A stretch of DNA of 64,000 nucleotides from Taxillus chinensis (GCA_023512835.1 CM042084.1:48779609-48843608); one strand, 5' to 3'; positions 8,816 to 21,354 are shown, counted from the stretch's first letter. Notes: a model not told the origin generated them from the sequence alone. Translations and numbers: made by a program.

Positions 8816-11800
8816 TGTCATCACTGGTTTTCGTCCGGGCTCATTTTGGGGTGAGCTCAAACTAAACCAATGGTGAGAAATTTTAGAGTCACCACCAACT
8901 GTTTTTGGGGTACAGTTGGATACCCTCTACTTTGAGTAGTTTCAAGTGTGTGGTCTGCGTTATCAGAGATGGGTTCGGGAGTTGGTTACGTGTAGGGAAG
9001 GATTAGCACCCCTACAGCGCCCTTTCGGTATCTAATTTAGGAGGAGGAGGTTTTTCTTTTATTTGTACTGTTGTGACTGGGTTAAATTTCCTAAAAAGTC
9101 TATGATTTTTATTTGACTAAGTTATTTGTCAAAGTTATGGTTAAAATTAATTTACCCTAAATTTCTAAAGGGAATCCTAAAAGATTTGGGTTTTTGTGTG
9201 AAGTAGAGAATGAGATCCTAGGGGTTGGTTTGGTTTTTGGTTTTGCTCTTGGAAATTGAAATCCTAAAAAATGTTTTTTATTTTTCCTTCTTTTTTGGTT
9301 TGGGTTAGAACATACATTTTTTTTGTGTTTGTTTTATTATTTTTTGTTTTTTTTTTTTTTTTTTTGGTTGGAAGACATTTTGGAAAACATTTTATTAAAA
9401 CATTTTCAAAACATGTTGTTGAAGAGATTTTGAAAACATTTTATTGCAAAACGTTTTGGTGTTTTTTTTTGTCAGTTTTTTTGCTTGTTTGTTTGTTTGT
9501 GTGTTTTTTTAGGAGATGTTTTTTTTGAAAACGTTTTGAAAATTATTTATTGAAAACGTTTTGGAAAACATTTTTGTGGAAAACATTTTGTTATTCCTTT
9601 TTTGTGTGTTTTTTCTTTAAAGCTTCGAACCTAAATCTATGTGTTTCATCAACAATTGAAAATACATATATATCAAAATAGATCTGGAGTGTATGAGTGT
9701 GACATCCACAAAAGAAAAAAAATGAAATCACTCTTTTTTTTTTCTTGTTTTTTATCTTCTCCCTTTGCTCTCTCCTTTTTTCTTTTCTTTCTTTCTTCTT
9801 TTTTTTTCTTTTCTTTTTACTATACTTAATTTACATATTACAACATACACATAGGAAGAAATACAGGGAAATACAATGAAAAAGGCTGAAAAGTAATTAC
9901 ATCAAATATAGATAAGCTCAAAACAAAAACTAGAAAAATGCTAAAAAAACAATTACACCAAATATAGATACAAATAAGCTGAAAAAGTAGTGAAAAGATA
10001 AGGGCTAAACCGACTTTCAAGCTTTGCAACGCCAATCTTCTGCTTGAGCTCCCGCCGGCGCTGATAGTCACTTGCTTGACTCAGAACCGACAAATCTGAC
10101 AGTGGGACTTATGAAGAGACTTCCCTGGTATTTGGAGATAGGAGGGCTGAAGTGGGTGTAAGAGAAAGAGAGGGCTGAAGTTGGAGTTTGCAAGGAGTGG
10201 ACGAGTGATCTCTTATGTTGACGATTGTAGGATTTTGTGTTTTTTTCTATCTGGGTTTACAAGGAGGAACCTGGGGCGTTTTTTGATGATGAGGCTAGGG
10301 CGTTTTTTTTTTATGATGAGGCTGGGGCATTTTCTGATGATGATGAGGCTGGGGCGTTTTTTGATGATGAGGCTAGGGCGTTTTTTTTTTTTTATGATGA
10401 GGCTGGTTTTTGAGTTTCTCTCCTTTCTTTCTTCTTCAATGATCTCTCTCTCTCTTTTTTTTTTAATCCGCCAGAACTGTTTTCAATGAGTCAGTCTTTT
10501 TTTAACGATCCCCCCCGGCCTCTTTTCTTTTCTTTCTTCCTCTCCCCAGCGCAGGGACGGGCGACTGCTTCTTAAAGGATTGCAGAAAGTTTTTGTTGGA
10601 CTGTCATTAATTGCAGCATTAATTGTTTTGTCGAGTGCATTATTATTTGCAAATCAATGCTTGGTCGGGTGGACAGCCTATGCGGCAAAAGGGGAGCTCG
10701 TGATTGCCTTTTGAGTTTGTATTTTAGCACATGTGACTGACAGGGTTGTTGAGAAATGATTCCTCGTTTGATGGCCAGCGCAGAAGACGGGTCTCGTGAA
10801 GCCAGCGAGGAAGCCAGTGAGAAAAATCAGTGAAGGCAAAAAGGGGTCAGAGGTTCGAAGTGTCGGCAAGTCGAAGCGTCGGCAGGTCGAAGTGTCGGCA
10901 AGGTCGAAGCTTTGGTAAACGATGGAAGGCGTACGGGTGCTGTGGGTCGGCGTTGACAGTCGGCGTCATAAGTCGCGGGTCGAAGTGTCGGCAGGGGGCT
11001 TCAAGGCTTCGAGTCTTCGAGGCTTCGAGGCTTCGAGGTTTCGAGGCTTCGGGGCTTCGAGGCTTCGAGGCTTCGAAGCATCGGCTTCGGGGCTTCGAGC
11101 TTTGAGGCTTCGGCTTGGGGCTTGAGCTTCGAGGCTTTGGGGCTTCGAGCTTCGGGGCTTTGGGGCTACGAAGGTCAACGGGTTGAAGTGTCGGTAGGTT
11201 AACGGTCAACGGTCAACGATGGAAGGCGTACGGGTGCTGTGGGTCGGCGTCATAAGTCGCGAGTCGAAGTGTCGGCAGGGGGCTTCGAGGCTTCGAGGCT
11301 TCGAGGTTTCAAGGCTTCGGGGCTTTGAGGCTTCGAGGCTTCGAAGCGTTGGCTTTGGGGCTTCGAGCTTCGAGGCTTCGGGGCTTCGAGCTTCGGGGCT
11401 TTGAGCTTCGAGGCTTCGGGGCTTCGAGCTTCGGGCCTTTGGGGCTTCGAAGGTCAATGGGTCGAAGTGTCGGTAGGTCAACGGTCAACGGTCAACCCCG
11501 AAGTTTTTTTTTAACTTTTAATTACTTTTTTACCCCCACCAAAAATGCTAAAACGGACAAACTTTGGGAGATTGTTTGGGAAGCCCCGTATTTGCCTGAA
11601 TAGTCATTTTTGAGAAACTCACATGGTCACATTTTCGGGCCCTTTGACCAGGGGCATTGACCGTCTTTTGGCACGTTTTGACTTTTCCAACGAAAGTTGT
11701 TTTGGCCATAACTTCTTCATTTTAAGTCCGATTTGAGCTCGGTCAAGTGCATTGGTCTCCAATTTTCCTCCTCCATCACCTGGTGTTGGTCTTGGGGCGC

Positions 11801-12000
11801 TTCAAGGACTTGTAGCAGAAGTCATTAATTTTGGACTCCCCCATCCATGTCAATTGTGTTCATCTCATGCAGATTGGGGTAACCCATTCCTTGGAAGTAT
11901 GGGATCATTGTGGACCTATTCAACAAGGTATATGGCATGGGCGGAAAGGTATATCGAAATGGGGTTAGTATGTCTAACCCGGACAAAATGGGGTCCAACA
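8816..12000 (-). repeat. 3' LTR of the Ogre-like element
   Basis: At 3185 bases it is longer than its partner (2783). The excess comes partly from a tandem duplication of about 297 bases: segments starting ACGATGGAAGGCG at 10919 and 11216. Further length comes from extra GATGATGAGGCT units near 10268-10405, and from 32 extra bases near the inner end, where the partner has a deletion between two AAATGGGG repeats. T-rich tracts fill 9270-9830. On the minus strand the polypurine tract AAAAAGGGGCAGC abuts the LTR at 12001. Confidence 0.93.
10919..11460. repeat. Duplicated LTR block with 9-base GGCTTCGAG minisatellite
   Basis: Two copies of a ~297-base block each carry runs of GGCTTCGAG (about 10998-11170 and 11279-11450). 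The 9-base period keeps all frames open on both strands and yields arginine/serine-rich pseudo-proteins with no family resemblance. LTR2 has a single block at about 25440-25730. Confidence 0.85.
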
Positions 12001-14017
12001 GCTGCCCCTTTTTGTGCACTATTTGTATACAAACAACGTACAAAGATGAAAGGGAGTCATTTTGGACGGGTTGGAGCACTTACCTGACTTACCTAGAGGA
12101 AGAAGTGCGACGGTTGGGTCTGTCCCCGAGAGGGAAAAGGGGCTTCACAAGCCAGTGGGCTTGGATAATACTTTGATGAGGCATCTAAGGCTGCCTGATA
12201 CTGGAGATTGAAAACCTATAACAATGACAGGCTTGAAAAGAGAAAAGGCCCACAACAATGATGGGCGTGAACTAAAAGGTGAAAGGTCCACAACAACGAT
12301 AGGCTCGAATTAAAAAATGGAAAAGGCCCACAACAATGATGGGTGTGAACTATAAATTGAAAGGCCCACAGCAACGATAGGCTTGAACTGAAAATGGATA
12401 GCCCACAACAACGATAGGCTTGAATTGAAAATGGATAGCCCATAGCAACGATAGGCTTGAATTGAAAATGGAAAGCCCACAGCAACAATAGGCTTGAATT
12501 GAAAAATGGAAAAGGCCCACAACAATGATGGGTGTGAACTAAAAATTGAAGGGCCCACAACAACGATAGGCTTGAACTGAAAATGGATAGCCCATAGCAA
12601 CGATAGGCTTGAATTGAAAAACAGAAAAGGCCCACAACAATGATGGGTGTAAACTAAAAATTGAAAGGCCCACAGCAACGATAGGCTTGAACTGAAAATA
12701 GATAGCCCACAGCAACGATAGGCTTGAATTGAAAACGGATAGCCCACAACAACGATAGGCTTGAATTGAAAACGAATAGCCCACAACAACGATAGGCTTG
12801 AATTGAAAAGACTTGTTGGAGACATCAAATGGTATTTGGGGAAATATTTTAAGGAATTGGTGAGTTTGGGAAGTAACCCAATTTAAGCTCCCTCTACGAG
12901 TTCACTCAAGGAGATCACTCTACGAGGTGACCCAAAATGGGAAAAGGTTGTCAAGTGCCAAAAGGATGCGTTTAAACTTTGGGGAAATTGCAAGGAAAGA
13001 GTTGTATAGTTGAACGAAGAAAGCTAGGATAGCTTGAAGAGAAGTTTGCTGAATATGAGCTCCTAGGATCTCCAGAGGCGGCAACATTCCTGCAATTACA
13101 GAGTATGTTGAATGTATGCCAATGATGCATAGAATGCAATGTGCTGTATGCAAGGATGCATAAACCTCAACTTGAGGTGAAATATGATGCAATGCGATGT
13201 ATGCATCGAATGCCATGTGATGTATTACTGAGGGTTGGCCAGGATGGAAATGTCATTGGAGAGGTTGGCTAACATTCAACTTGTTGGGGAACAACGTTCT
13301 CTTTGGATGGAGAGTACGTCCTATCTTTGCTGGGGAACTCCCTGTTGTGCATGAAGGGTCTGTTAAATTTCACTTCGCCATATTGAGAAGCTTGATTTGA
13401 CGGCTTCTCTGGGGATAGTGATATCCCGTGGAGATATGAGTACTCCGAGTTGGGGGCCTTAAGTTGTTTGGGGATTTTGAGCTTGGCCCTACTCATAAGG
13501 CAATGCTAGAAGAGCTTACTGGGGATTTAAGATGTTCTACTTAAATGTGAGATGAAGACGATGTAACATGATTAAAGAGATAAAAAAGATTTTTGCTGGT
13601 TTAATTCCACAAAACATATTTATATCATAAAAAGTGTCCTATTGTCATAATCTGATAAACAGAATTGCAAGTCTTTAAAAGCATAATGTACAAATTTGAT
13701 TCGAGCGTGCCGCAGGTTTGACCAAGTCTTCCACTGTTTGCAGTCGCTGTTTTTGGATGATGTTGTCTCTACTACTTGCAACAGACCCTATTTGTTGTGG
13801 TCCTGATCCTTTCAGTTTCTGACTGAACTGATTTCACCCTTCAAGATTTATTGTTGGCTTTGTATTTTACCCTTGGTGCCCTTTCAGGTTTTCACCAAGT
13901 CCGCCTTTGTTTTCCTTTTTTTTTTGTCTTTCCTTGGAGATTTGTATTTTACCCTTGGTGCCCTTTCGGGTGTTCACCAAGTCCGCTCATTACAGGGATT
14001 GTTGGGAGGTATGAGAA
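12001..14017 (-). other. Ogre-like element 3' untranslated region
   Basis: Two kilobases between the integrase stop and the 3' LTR without coding potential. It holds a minisatellite (12218-12808) and a 40-base direct repeat containing TTACCCTTGGTGCCCTTTC at about 13869 and 13948. Long 3' regions with tandem repeats are known in Ogre elements. Confidence 0.75.
12218..12808. repeat. Minisatellite, ~37-43 bp units, about 15 copies
   Basis: Units of the form GCCCACAACAACGATAGGC followed by TTGAATTGAAAATGGATA repeat head to tail. The shorter form is 37 bases; a longer one contains AATGATGGGTGTGAAC and alternates with it irregularly, so the array is higher-order. Long open frames across it in three phases are a result of the repeat. 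Confidence 0.9.
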
Positions 14018-15336
14018 TTAAGCATGAAACTTTTTGACAGCGTCACTATTCACCGGATTAGGAAGCTCATCTCCGTCCATTTTGGCAAGGATCAATGCGC
14101 CTCCTGAGAATGCTTTTTTCATAACATATGGGCCTTCATAATTGGGAGTCCATTTGCCTCTATGGTCGTGTTGAATTGGCAAGATCTTTTTGAGGATAAG
14201 ATCACCCTCTTGAAAGCTTCTGGGCTTCACCTTTTTATTGTAATTGTTCATCATTCTCTGTTGATACGACTGTCCTCTGCAAACCGTCGCCAGGCGCTTG
14301 CCCTCAATTAAATTCAACTGCTCATAACGACTTTGGGCCCATTCTGCTTCTTCGAGCTGAGTATCCTTAAGTACTCGGAGGGAAGGTATCTCCACTTCGA
14401 CCGGTAGAACTGCTTCCATGCCGTAGACCAAAGAAAATGGAGTTGCCCCGGTCAATGTACGCACTGAGGTACGATAAGCATGCAGAGCGTATGGTAGCTT
14501 CTCATGCCAATCTTTGTACGTTTCAGTCATCTTTCTGATAATGTTCTTGATGTTCTTGTTGGCGGCCTCGACTGCTCTATTCATCTTTGGGCGATAGGGG
14601 GTCGAGTTGCGGTGTTGAATTTTGTATGTTACACAAAACCTCCCTATCATCCGGCTGTTCAAATTGGCAGCATTGTCCATTATGATCTGCTCGGGAAGCC
14701 CATATCGGCATATGATGTTGTTCCGCATAAATCGAAGTACCACGGCTGTGTGACATTAGCATATGATGCTGCTTCTACCCACTTGGTGAAGTAATCAATG
14801 GCTACCAAAATGAAACGATGATCATTAGAAGCTTTTGGAGATATTGGTCCAATAACGTCAATGCCCCAAAGCGAGAATGGCCACGGGGAAACCATCACGT
14901 GTAGTTTGGACGGCGGTACTTGGATCTTATCGCCATAAATTTGGCACTTGAGGCATTTGTGCACATATTCAATGCAATCTTTTTCCATGGTGACCCAATA
15001 ATAGCCCATTCGCATGATTTGTCTTGTTAATGCATGTCCATTTGCATGTGAACCACAATCCCCTTCGTGCACTTCTTTCATTATTTGTGTCGATTCTTCT
15101 TTTGCCACACACCGTAATAACACCATGTCATGGTTTCTCTTGTACAGAATCGAGCCATCAAGATAATAGTTGGATGCTGACCTTCAGATATTTCTTTTAT
15201 CAGACTCAGAGGCCTCAGCTAGATACTCTTGTTTAAGCAAGTATTGTTTGATATCACTGTACCAAGGCTTTTCTTCGGTATTTTCGTCAATGGCCATGCA
15301 ATGTGCAGGAGCATCTTGTATGTGGATATCAAAAGA
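14018..15336 (-). pseudogene. Ogre-like Pol: integrase
   Basis: The integrase joins element cDNA to the host chromosome. An N-terminal zinc-binding HHCC region is seen (HEGDCGSHANGH, then CLKCQIYGD, about 15060-14940). The catalytic core has its first Asp in WGIDVIGP, second in MDNAANL and Glu in AVEAANK, so the D-D-E triad is present. The C-terminal GPY-like stretch reads NYEGPYVM. A one-base shift near 14745 divides the core: the first part is in the reverse-transcriptase frame, the last 241 codons (14743-14018) in another. Stops also occur near 15336 and 15186. The last codons read DAVKKFHA before a stop at 14018. Confidence 0.9.
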
Positions 15337-16539
15337 CTAAACTTCCAACTTTGTGTCTAGCCGAAGGAGGGAGGCTAGAGTTGCCAGCGCGTCAGGGAGC
15401 TGATTGTATTCCCTGGGCATATGCTCAAACGTGATGTCTTCGAATTGCTTGGCTAACTCTGCAACGTACTTCCGATATGGGATTAATTTGTGGTTTCGAG
15501 TCTCCCATTCACCCCTTACTTGAAAAATGATGAGTGCCAAATCGCCGAACACTCGTAATTTTTTGATTCCTTTGTTAATGGCTTCTTGAAGTCCCATCAC
15601 ACAAGCCTCATATTCTGCTATATTGTTTGTACAAGGAAAGGTTAGCTTTGCCGCCATGGGAAAATGTTCGCCTCATGGGGATATCAGGATGGCCCCAACA
15701 CCGTGACCTAAAAGACTGGAGGCTCCATCGAACCACATCGTCCATATGTCTGATACTTCGGCCGAAATGATGTTGATGTGCTCATCTAAGAAGCCAATAG
15801 TCCTGGGCTCAAAGTCTTCCAGCGCTCTATCTGCCAGATAGTCGGCTATTGAACTTCCTTTTATGGCTTTTTGAGGTACGTAGATGATATCGTACTCTGA
15901 TAGGATCAACTGCCATTTGGCGATTCTTCTAGAAATGGATGGTTTTTCCAAGAGATATCTAAGTGGATCATGCCTCGAAATCAGCCATGTGGTATGATAA
16001 AGAGTGTATTGCCTCAATCATCTTGTTATCCAAACAAGAGCACAACACGTTTTCTCCAAGGGTGTGTAGTTTTCTTCATTGATGGTGAACTTCTTGCTGA
16101 GGTAATAAGTGGCTTGCTCCTTCTTGCCTGTAGAATCGTGTTGCCCCAAGACACAACCCATCGCTGACTCCTGAACGGTCAAGTATAAGAGCAGAGGTCT
16201 ATCCGGTACTGGTGGGACCAAAATAGGTGGATTAGACAGATATTGTTTGATCTTGTCGAAAGCTTCTTGACACTTGTCATTCCAAATTTCTGGGTTGTTC
16301 TTTCGTAAAGTCTTGAAAATGGGTTCACAGGTGGCTGTCAATTGGGAAATAAATCGGGCAATGTAATTCAGTCGCCCTAGGAATCCTCTAACCTCCTTGA
16401 TGGTCCGTGGTGGCGGCATCTCTTGGATAGCTCGAACTTTATCTGGATCGATTTCAACTCCCTTTTGGCTCACAATGAAACCCAACAATTTTTCTGACAT
16501 GGCTCCAAAAGTGCACTTTTCAAGGTTCAATTTCAGTTG
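15337..16539 (-). pseudogene. Ogre-like Pol: RNase H plus second (archaeal-like) RNase H
   Basis: The first half (16530 down to about 15840) is the normal gypsy RNase H tether, with LYLTVQESAMGCVLGQHD and later KWQLILSEYDIIYV. The second half contains an additional RNase H with acidic residues in MWFDGASS, IAEYEACVMGL, FGDLAL and LPDALATLAS. An extra archaeal-like RNase H after the ordinary one is characteristic of the Tat lineage. The frame is constant, but stops interrupt it near 16018 (within WITR-stop-LRQY) and near 15670. All four presumed catalytic acidic positions of the second domain are kept. Confidence 0.85.
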
Positions 16540-17476
16540 ATATTTCCGTAGCCTGTTGAAGAGCTTGCGGAGTACTTCGATATGATCTTCAGTGCTTCGT
16601 TATTTGGCTATCATGTCATCCACATATACTTCGACTTCCTTATGCATCATGTCGTGGAATAGGGTCACCATGACTCACTGATAGGTTGCCCCTGCGTTCC
16701 TCAGACCAAAAGGCATCACATTATAGTAGAAAGTGCCCCAAAGTGTCGTGAATGTGGTCCTCTCTCTGTGTTCGGGGGCCATATGAATTTGATTATAGCC
16801 CGAGAAGCCATCCATGAATGAGAACAGGGCGTGTTTTGTTGTATTATCCACTAGCGTATCAATGTGAGGAAGTGGGAAGTTATCCTTCGGACTGGCCCAG
16901 TTCAGATCTCTATAGTCGACACACATGCGTACTTTGCCTCCTTTTTTCAGTACTGGTACAACATTGGCCACCCATTCTGGATAATGGGAGACACTTAAGA
17001 AACCTGCATCCCATTGCTTTTTGACTTCTTCTTTAATCTTCAATATCATCTCCGGTCTCATTCTTCTCAATTTCTGCTGAACTGGCTTGCATTCCGGCCT
17101 CACTGGTATGTGATGCTGTACTATATCTGTGTCTAATCCGGGCATATCTTGGTATGACCATGCAAAAATGTCGATGTAGCTTCTTAACAGCTCGATTAAC
17201 TTCTTCTTGATGTCGATAGCTATTAAGGATCCCATCCTCAATTCTCTTGGTTCGGCAACCGTCCCCAAATTCACTATTTCTACTGGGTCTTCACTTGGAA
17301 TGGGGAAACGGTCTTCCCTTTCTAATAGGCGTATAATCTCCCCTGGTAGTTCAGGTGTCTCCTCTATCTCATTCTCGTCAGCTTCAAACACGGGCTGCTC
17401 CCAGTTTGGACTTTGGTCAAACCTTTGGCATCTCATTTCGCTTTCGCATACTATGTTTTCATTGACATTGTGATAC
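16540..17476 (-). pseudogene. Ogre-like Pol: reverse transcriptase
   Basis: This copies element RNA into DNA. It begins just after the candidate intron and has an acidic spacer, then the fingers (WVANVVPVLKKGGKVRMCVDYRDLN), palm FMDGFSGYNQI with the first catalytic Asp, and MPFGLRNAGATYQ. The YVDDM catalytic box is at about 16612-16629. A stop at 16675 replaces the residue after ATYQ, probably CGA to TGA. A second lies just after YVDDMIAK. The frame is otherwise unbroken down to the RNase H. Confidence 0.92.
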
Positions 17477-17658
17477 CTGCTTATAAGAGAATGAGAAGTT
17501 AATAACCAAATATGATATGCATATGTTATGAATGGAATGCACCATGAAAGATTTTGAAAAACACATTTTATTGGAAGGTTTAAGGAAAAACAAATGTTCA
17601 CAGCTTCAAAGTACATCAAAATAGAATACATTAAATCACAGCGACCTGTAAGCATTAC
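17477..17658 (-). other. Candidate spliceable intron between protease and reverse transcriptase (182 nt)
   Basis: The minus-strand donor is AT|GTAATG at 17658 and the acceptor is AAGCAG|GT at 17477. A TTAAC branch-like site and pyrimidine stretch (CTTCTCATTCTCTT) precede the acceptor. The protease frame and the reverse-transcriptase frame differ, and a TAA stop lies in the first codon position after the donor. Removal of exactly these 182 bases removes the stop and brings both frames into register. Ogre elements are known for an intron at this place. The splice itself is inferred. Confidence 0.65.
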
Positions 17659-19547
17659 ATTATGGGGAGGTCCAGGCTGGTCCAATTGTTCAATGGCTGG
17701 TTGGGATCCTCTCGCACTAACTGAACCATCTCGCTTGGTGCATGCTCATTTGTGTCCAATACGACTACAGTCCCTATCTTGGGCTCAGGTTGGCTCTTAT
17801 GGATGAACCCTCCACTCCGGAATGTAACATTCAAAGGAGGAAAGCTTCTCTTTTCTTCTTGAACTGCCCTTTTTTGCAGCCTTGCCATCCTGCTTTCTTT
17901 CTTTTTGATAGCTACCCTCTGTCTGTCAGCTTTTGTAGGGACGTAGCCTAGCCCAAACTTTTCGGTATTTTCTCGGATGGTCAGGGGTTTCTGAATCCCT
18001 TGAGCTGTCAGGCCTAATCCTTGCCCCGGTTTGTACCCCTGTTTGATCATAGTGGCTGCAACCATTTTTGCTGCCTTCGAGAGACGGTGGCCTGGGGCAG
18101 AAGCAACATTCACCATCTCAAAAGCCCAATAGGAGCATTCTAGCACATCTTCGTTGCTTTCAATATAAGGAACTGATGCCGGTTTGGTGACGAGGAAACT
18201 TGTCTCACTAGAGATGCAGATGAGCTGGTCCCCCATTACAAATTTCATCTTCTGGTGGAGACTTGATGGCACCGCTCCTGCCATGTGGATCCAGGGTCTT
18301 CCCAACAAACAGCTGTAATATGGCGTGATGTCCATCACTTGAAATTCCACCGTAAAAGTAGTTGGCCCAATCATGAGTGGAATATCCAGAGTCCCCACCA
18401 CGTCACGCTTTCCTCCATCGAATGCCCGTACCTTCATCGTACAGGGACGCATATAGGATACGTCGACTGGAAGTTGCTACAATATATGCAAGGGCATAAT
18501 GTTCAAGGCCGAGCCGTTGTCAATAAGTACACGGGCTATGGTGTGCTCCTTGCATTTGACCGTGATGTGCAGAGCTTTTATGTGCCCCTTTCCTTCTTGG
18601 GGTAGCTCGTCATCTCCAAAGCTAATGACGTTGTCCATAATGAGGTTACTGGCGATTCCATCAACATTTGCCACTGAGACGGTCGGTGGAACATAGGCTT
18701 GGCTCAGAACTTTCAATAGTGCTTCCCGGTGAGGTTGGAAATCCATCATTAATGAGAGCAAGGAGATGCGAGCCGGTTGTCGGCTTAGCTGTTCCACAAT
18801 ATTATACTCGCTCTGTTTCATGAATTTTAGGAATTCCAATATCTCTTTTTTCAGTGACCGGTGCTCCTCAGCCATATCAGGGGCATAAGCCTTACCACTC
18901 CTAGTTATCTTCTCTGCTGCGGTGGCTCCCTGGACTACTTCACAACTGTAATTCCATGGAACTGCTTTATCAGTTTTATAGGGGAAAGGAGCAGGAACAC
19001 CTATGGTGAGGGGTGCAATTCCATGCGGTAGTTGTGGGATTTCGGTCCTCTCCCCCTTGTCTGGCACGAGACTTGAGGCATGGATAGTGAGAGGCTTGAT
19101 TCCATGTGGCAGTAGCGGGATCTGCGGAGCCTTAACAGTGAAGACAAGGGGTGTTAGCACCCATGGCGATTTGTGTGAATCGTCTTCTTGGATCATGTGG
19201 CTTTGGTTGTCCATTCCTCTTCTTGAGAATTCTATCATCCTTTGGTCCATGAGTTTTTGCACCACCTCGGAAAACTCAGTACATTCTGCGATGTCATGTC
19301 CTCGTGACATCTTGTGATAAGGGCATTGTTTTTCCCCATCTGTTCCTTTTCCTGCCTTTGGCGTGTCTTTAGCAAGTATATAGCCATGTTCCTGTAACAG
19401 AGTGAACAAATGTGTTTTCTCCATTTGTACTTGGGAGACCCTTTCCAGCCGTGCTTCATTTTCAATACTAGCAACATTATTGGAGTGTTCTGGGAGTGGA
19501 TTGCTGTTCACATTTGGTGTCCCAGCTGTGCGGAAAAATCCAGTCAC
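17659..19547 (-). pseudogene. Ogre-like Gag C-terminus/protease with G-patch
   Basis: This frame starts by a one-base shift from Gag. A second Gag-type metal-binding stretch, CPYHKMSRGHDIAEC, comes first. The retroviral-type aspartic protease follows, with VLIDNGSALNIMP as active-site region (DNG instead of the common DTG/DSG) and YYSCLLGRPWIH as the flap-distal conserved stretch. A stop near 18478 splits it. After it a G-patch reads IKQGYKPGQGLGLTAQG. G-patch motifs after the protease are seen in several retroelements and bind RNA or helicases. The frame ends LDLPIM just before the candidate intron. Confidence 0.88.
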
Positions 19548-21205
19548 TTTGCATCCTTTAATGCCTGAACCTTCCTTTTGAATGTTATACAGTTTTCGAT
19601 ATCATGTCCAGCTCCACCTGCATGATATTCACACCTAGCATCCGGCTTGTACCAGGCTGGGGGAGGAGTCTTTATTTCTCCCAAGGGTATTGGGGTTACC
19701 ATCCTTGCCTCTAAAAGCTTGGGATATAGTTCAGCATATGTCATTGGAATCGGGTCAAACTCTTGTCGTGGTCGACGAGAAGCCTGATTCGCTCCTGCTT
19801 GCTGGGTCGGGGCTCTTGGTTGCCCCTGTCCTTGGGATGAGGCTCCTGGTCCTTCCTGAGTTGCTGGCCTTGGTTGCTCTGCATAAGGCGCTCTTGGTTG
19901 AAACGGATTAGGTGTCATTGGATATGGAAATGGAACCCCTCCCTATGGCAAGTATGGCATGAATTGGGGAGGTGGTGTAGGTGCGGCATAAGCATTACCG
20001 GTGACCCTCCAGAGCACCCTTGGCGCTTGGTAGAATGTTGGTTGTATTGACTAGTGCGCTTGGTATACCAGGTTGCTCTCATTTTCCTTCTTCTTTGCTG
20101 GTGGTTGAAACCGTTTTGATGCCTCAGCCGCATCACCCTTTAGCTTTCCTCCTTTAATTCCACTTTCTACGCGTTCACCGGATGCAACCAAGTCTGCAAA
20201 GCTATTGGAGACGTTACCTATCAACTTCTCGTAGTATACGCCTTTTAGTGTGTTGATAAAAAGGGTGGTGAGTTCTCTTTCGGTAAGAGGAGTTTGGACC
20301 TCCACAGCGGCCTCTCTCCATCTTCGTGCATAATCTTTGAAATTCTCCTCGGATCCCTTTCCCATGGACTGCAGGGTTAATCGATCCAGCGCCAGTTCGG
20401 TGACATGTTTGTATTGTGCCAAGAAGGAAGTAGCTAATTCTTTCCATGTCTTGACGCGGTATCCATTTAGCTGAAAGTACTAGCGAAGGGATGCTCCAGT
20501 TAGGCTTTCCTGGAAACAATGCATGAGGAGCTTGTCTTCACCAGCATAAGCAGCCATCTTTTGACAGTACATGGCCAAATGTGTCTTTGGACATCGGGTC
20601 CCGTTGAATTTTTCAAACTCTGGCATTTTGAATTTTGGTGGCAGCACCACTCCAGGGACTAAGCATAAGTCTTGTGGGCTGGTCATGCCATAGCTGTCAA
20701 TGCCTTCTACGGCTTTCAATCTTTCCTCGAGTCGGCGTAGAGCGAAAGACTCAACATTTTCTTGAGGAGCTGGGGAACCCACTGCTTCCATTACATTTCC
20801 CGGTGCAGGCATAGTGAAATGAGTTTGATTTGGGGTTGGAGGTTGTGCCATAGCAGGATGGTATGTGGGCGCCTGGCTTGGAGCCAAGTTGGGTGACTGA
20901 ACGGCCTCCTGTCCCTGCTCTTGATGGTGATTGGTAGTTCCCCCTGTCAGAAGTCTTCCTCTTTCTTCAGTCAATTTTGTGAGCATTTCCATTATTGCAG
21001 ACATTTGCCCCTGTAGGGTTTGTTGTGACTGTTCCAACCCCATGAGTCTGTTCTCTTTTTTTCTTCGCCATTGGTCTGCGGTTGAGGTATTTGATTGCGC
21101 CGGGATCTGAGATTGTAAGAGTGCGCAATCCTGGAGGGAGGCTGCTACCCACCTAGGTACAAGGGAACTTTTATTTGATTTTTCATTTGATATGCATGTA
21201 TGCAT
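19544..21205 (-). pseudogene. Ogre-like Gag
   Basis: This is the capsid/nucleocapsid precursor. The N-terminus has a glutamine-rich helical stretch. The retrotransposon Gag domain follows (PPKFKMPEFEKFNGT, then KTWKELATSFLAQYKHV and ENFKDYARRWREAA), and a nucleocapsid-like CEYHAGGAGHDIENC is near the C-terminus. All parts are in one frame, but three stops break it: near 20478 (in the usual SLTGAxLxW position, probably TGG to TAG), near 20050, and near 19940. A one-base shift near 19547 separates it from the protease frame. The start at 21205 is the first ATG and could be too far upstream. Confidence 0.88.
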
Positions 21206-21354
21206 GAATGTCTATGCAGAGGGTTAAAGAAACAAACAACTTTATTGCAAACAAAACACACAATATAAACACTCAATATAAAAAAAAATGCTGAAATGCC
21301 ACGTAAAATGAAAGCTATCACTACATGATCTTAAGGCATTCTTCTAGTCATCTC

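Noticed and set aside
10830..11603. Long Arg/Ser/Glu-rich open frames on both strands as possible genes
   Set aside because: They follow from a 9-base repeat that stays open in every frame; the same occurs at 25280-25795 and 47873-48388.
12218..12808. CRISPR-like direct repeats
   Set aside because: Units are contiguous with no unique spacers, lie in a retrotransposon 3' region, and the DNA is plant nuclear.
12216..12828. 172-codon hydrophobic open frame as membrane protein
   Set aside because: It is a translation of the minisatellite; similar frames are open in three phases.
14504..14794. Plus-strand open frames opposite the Ogre-like pol
   Set aside because: They mirror the coding strand of integrase and reverse transcriptase, with no family resemblance of their own.
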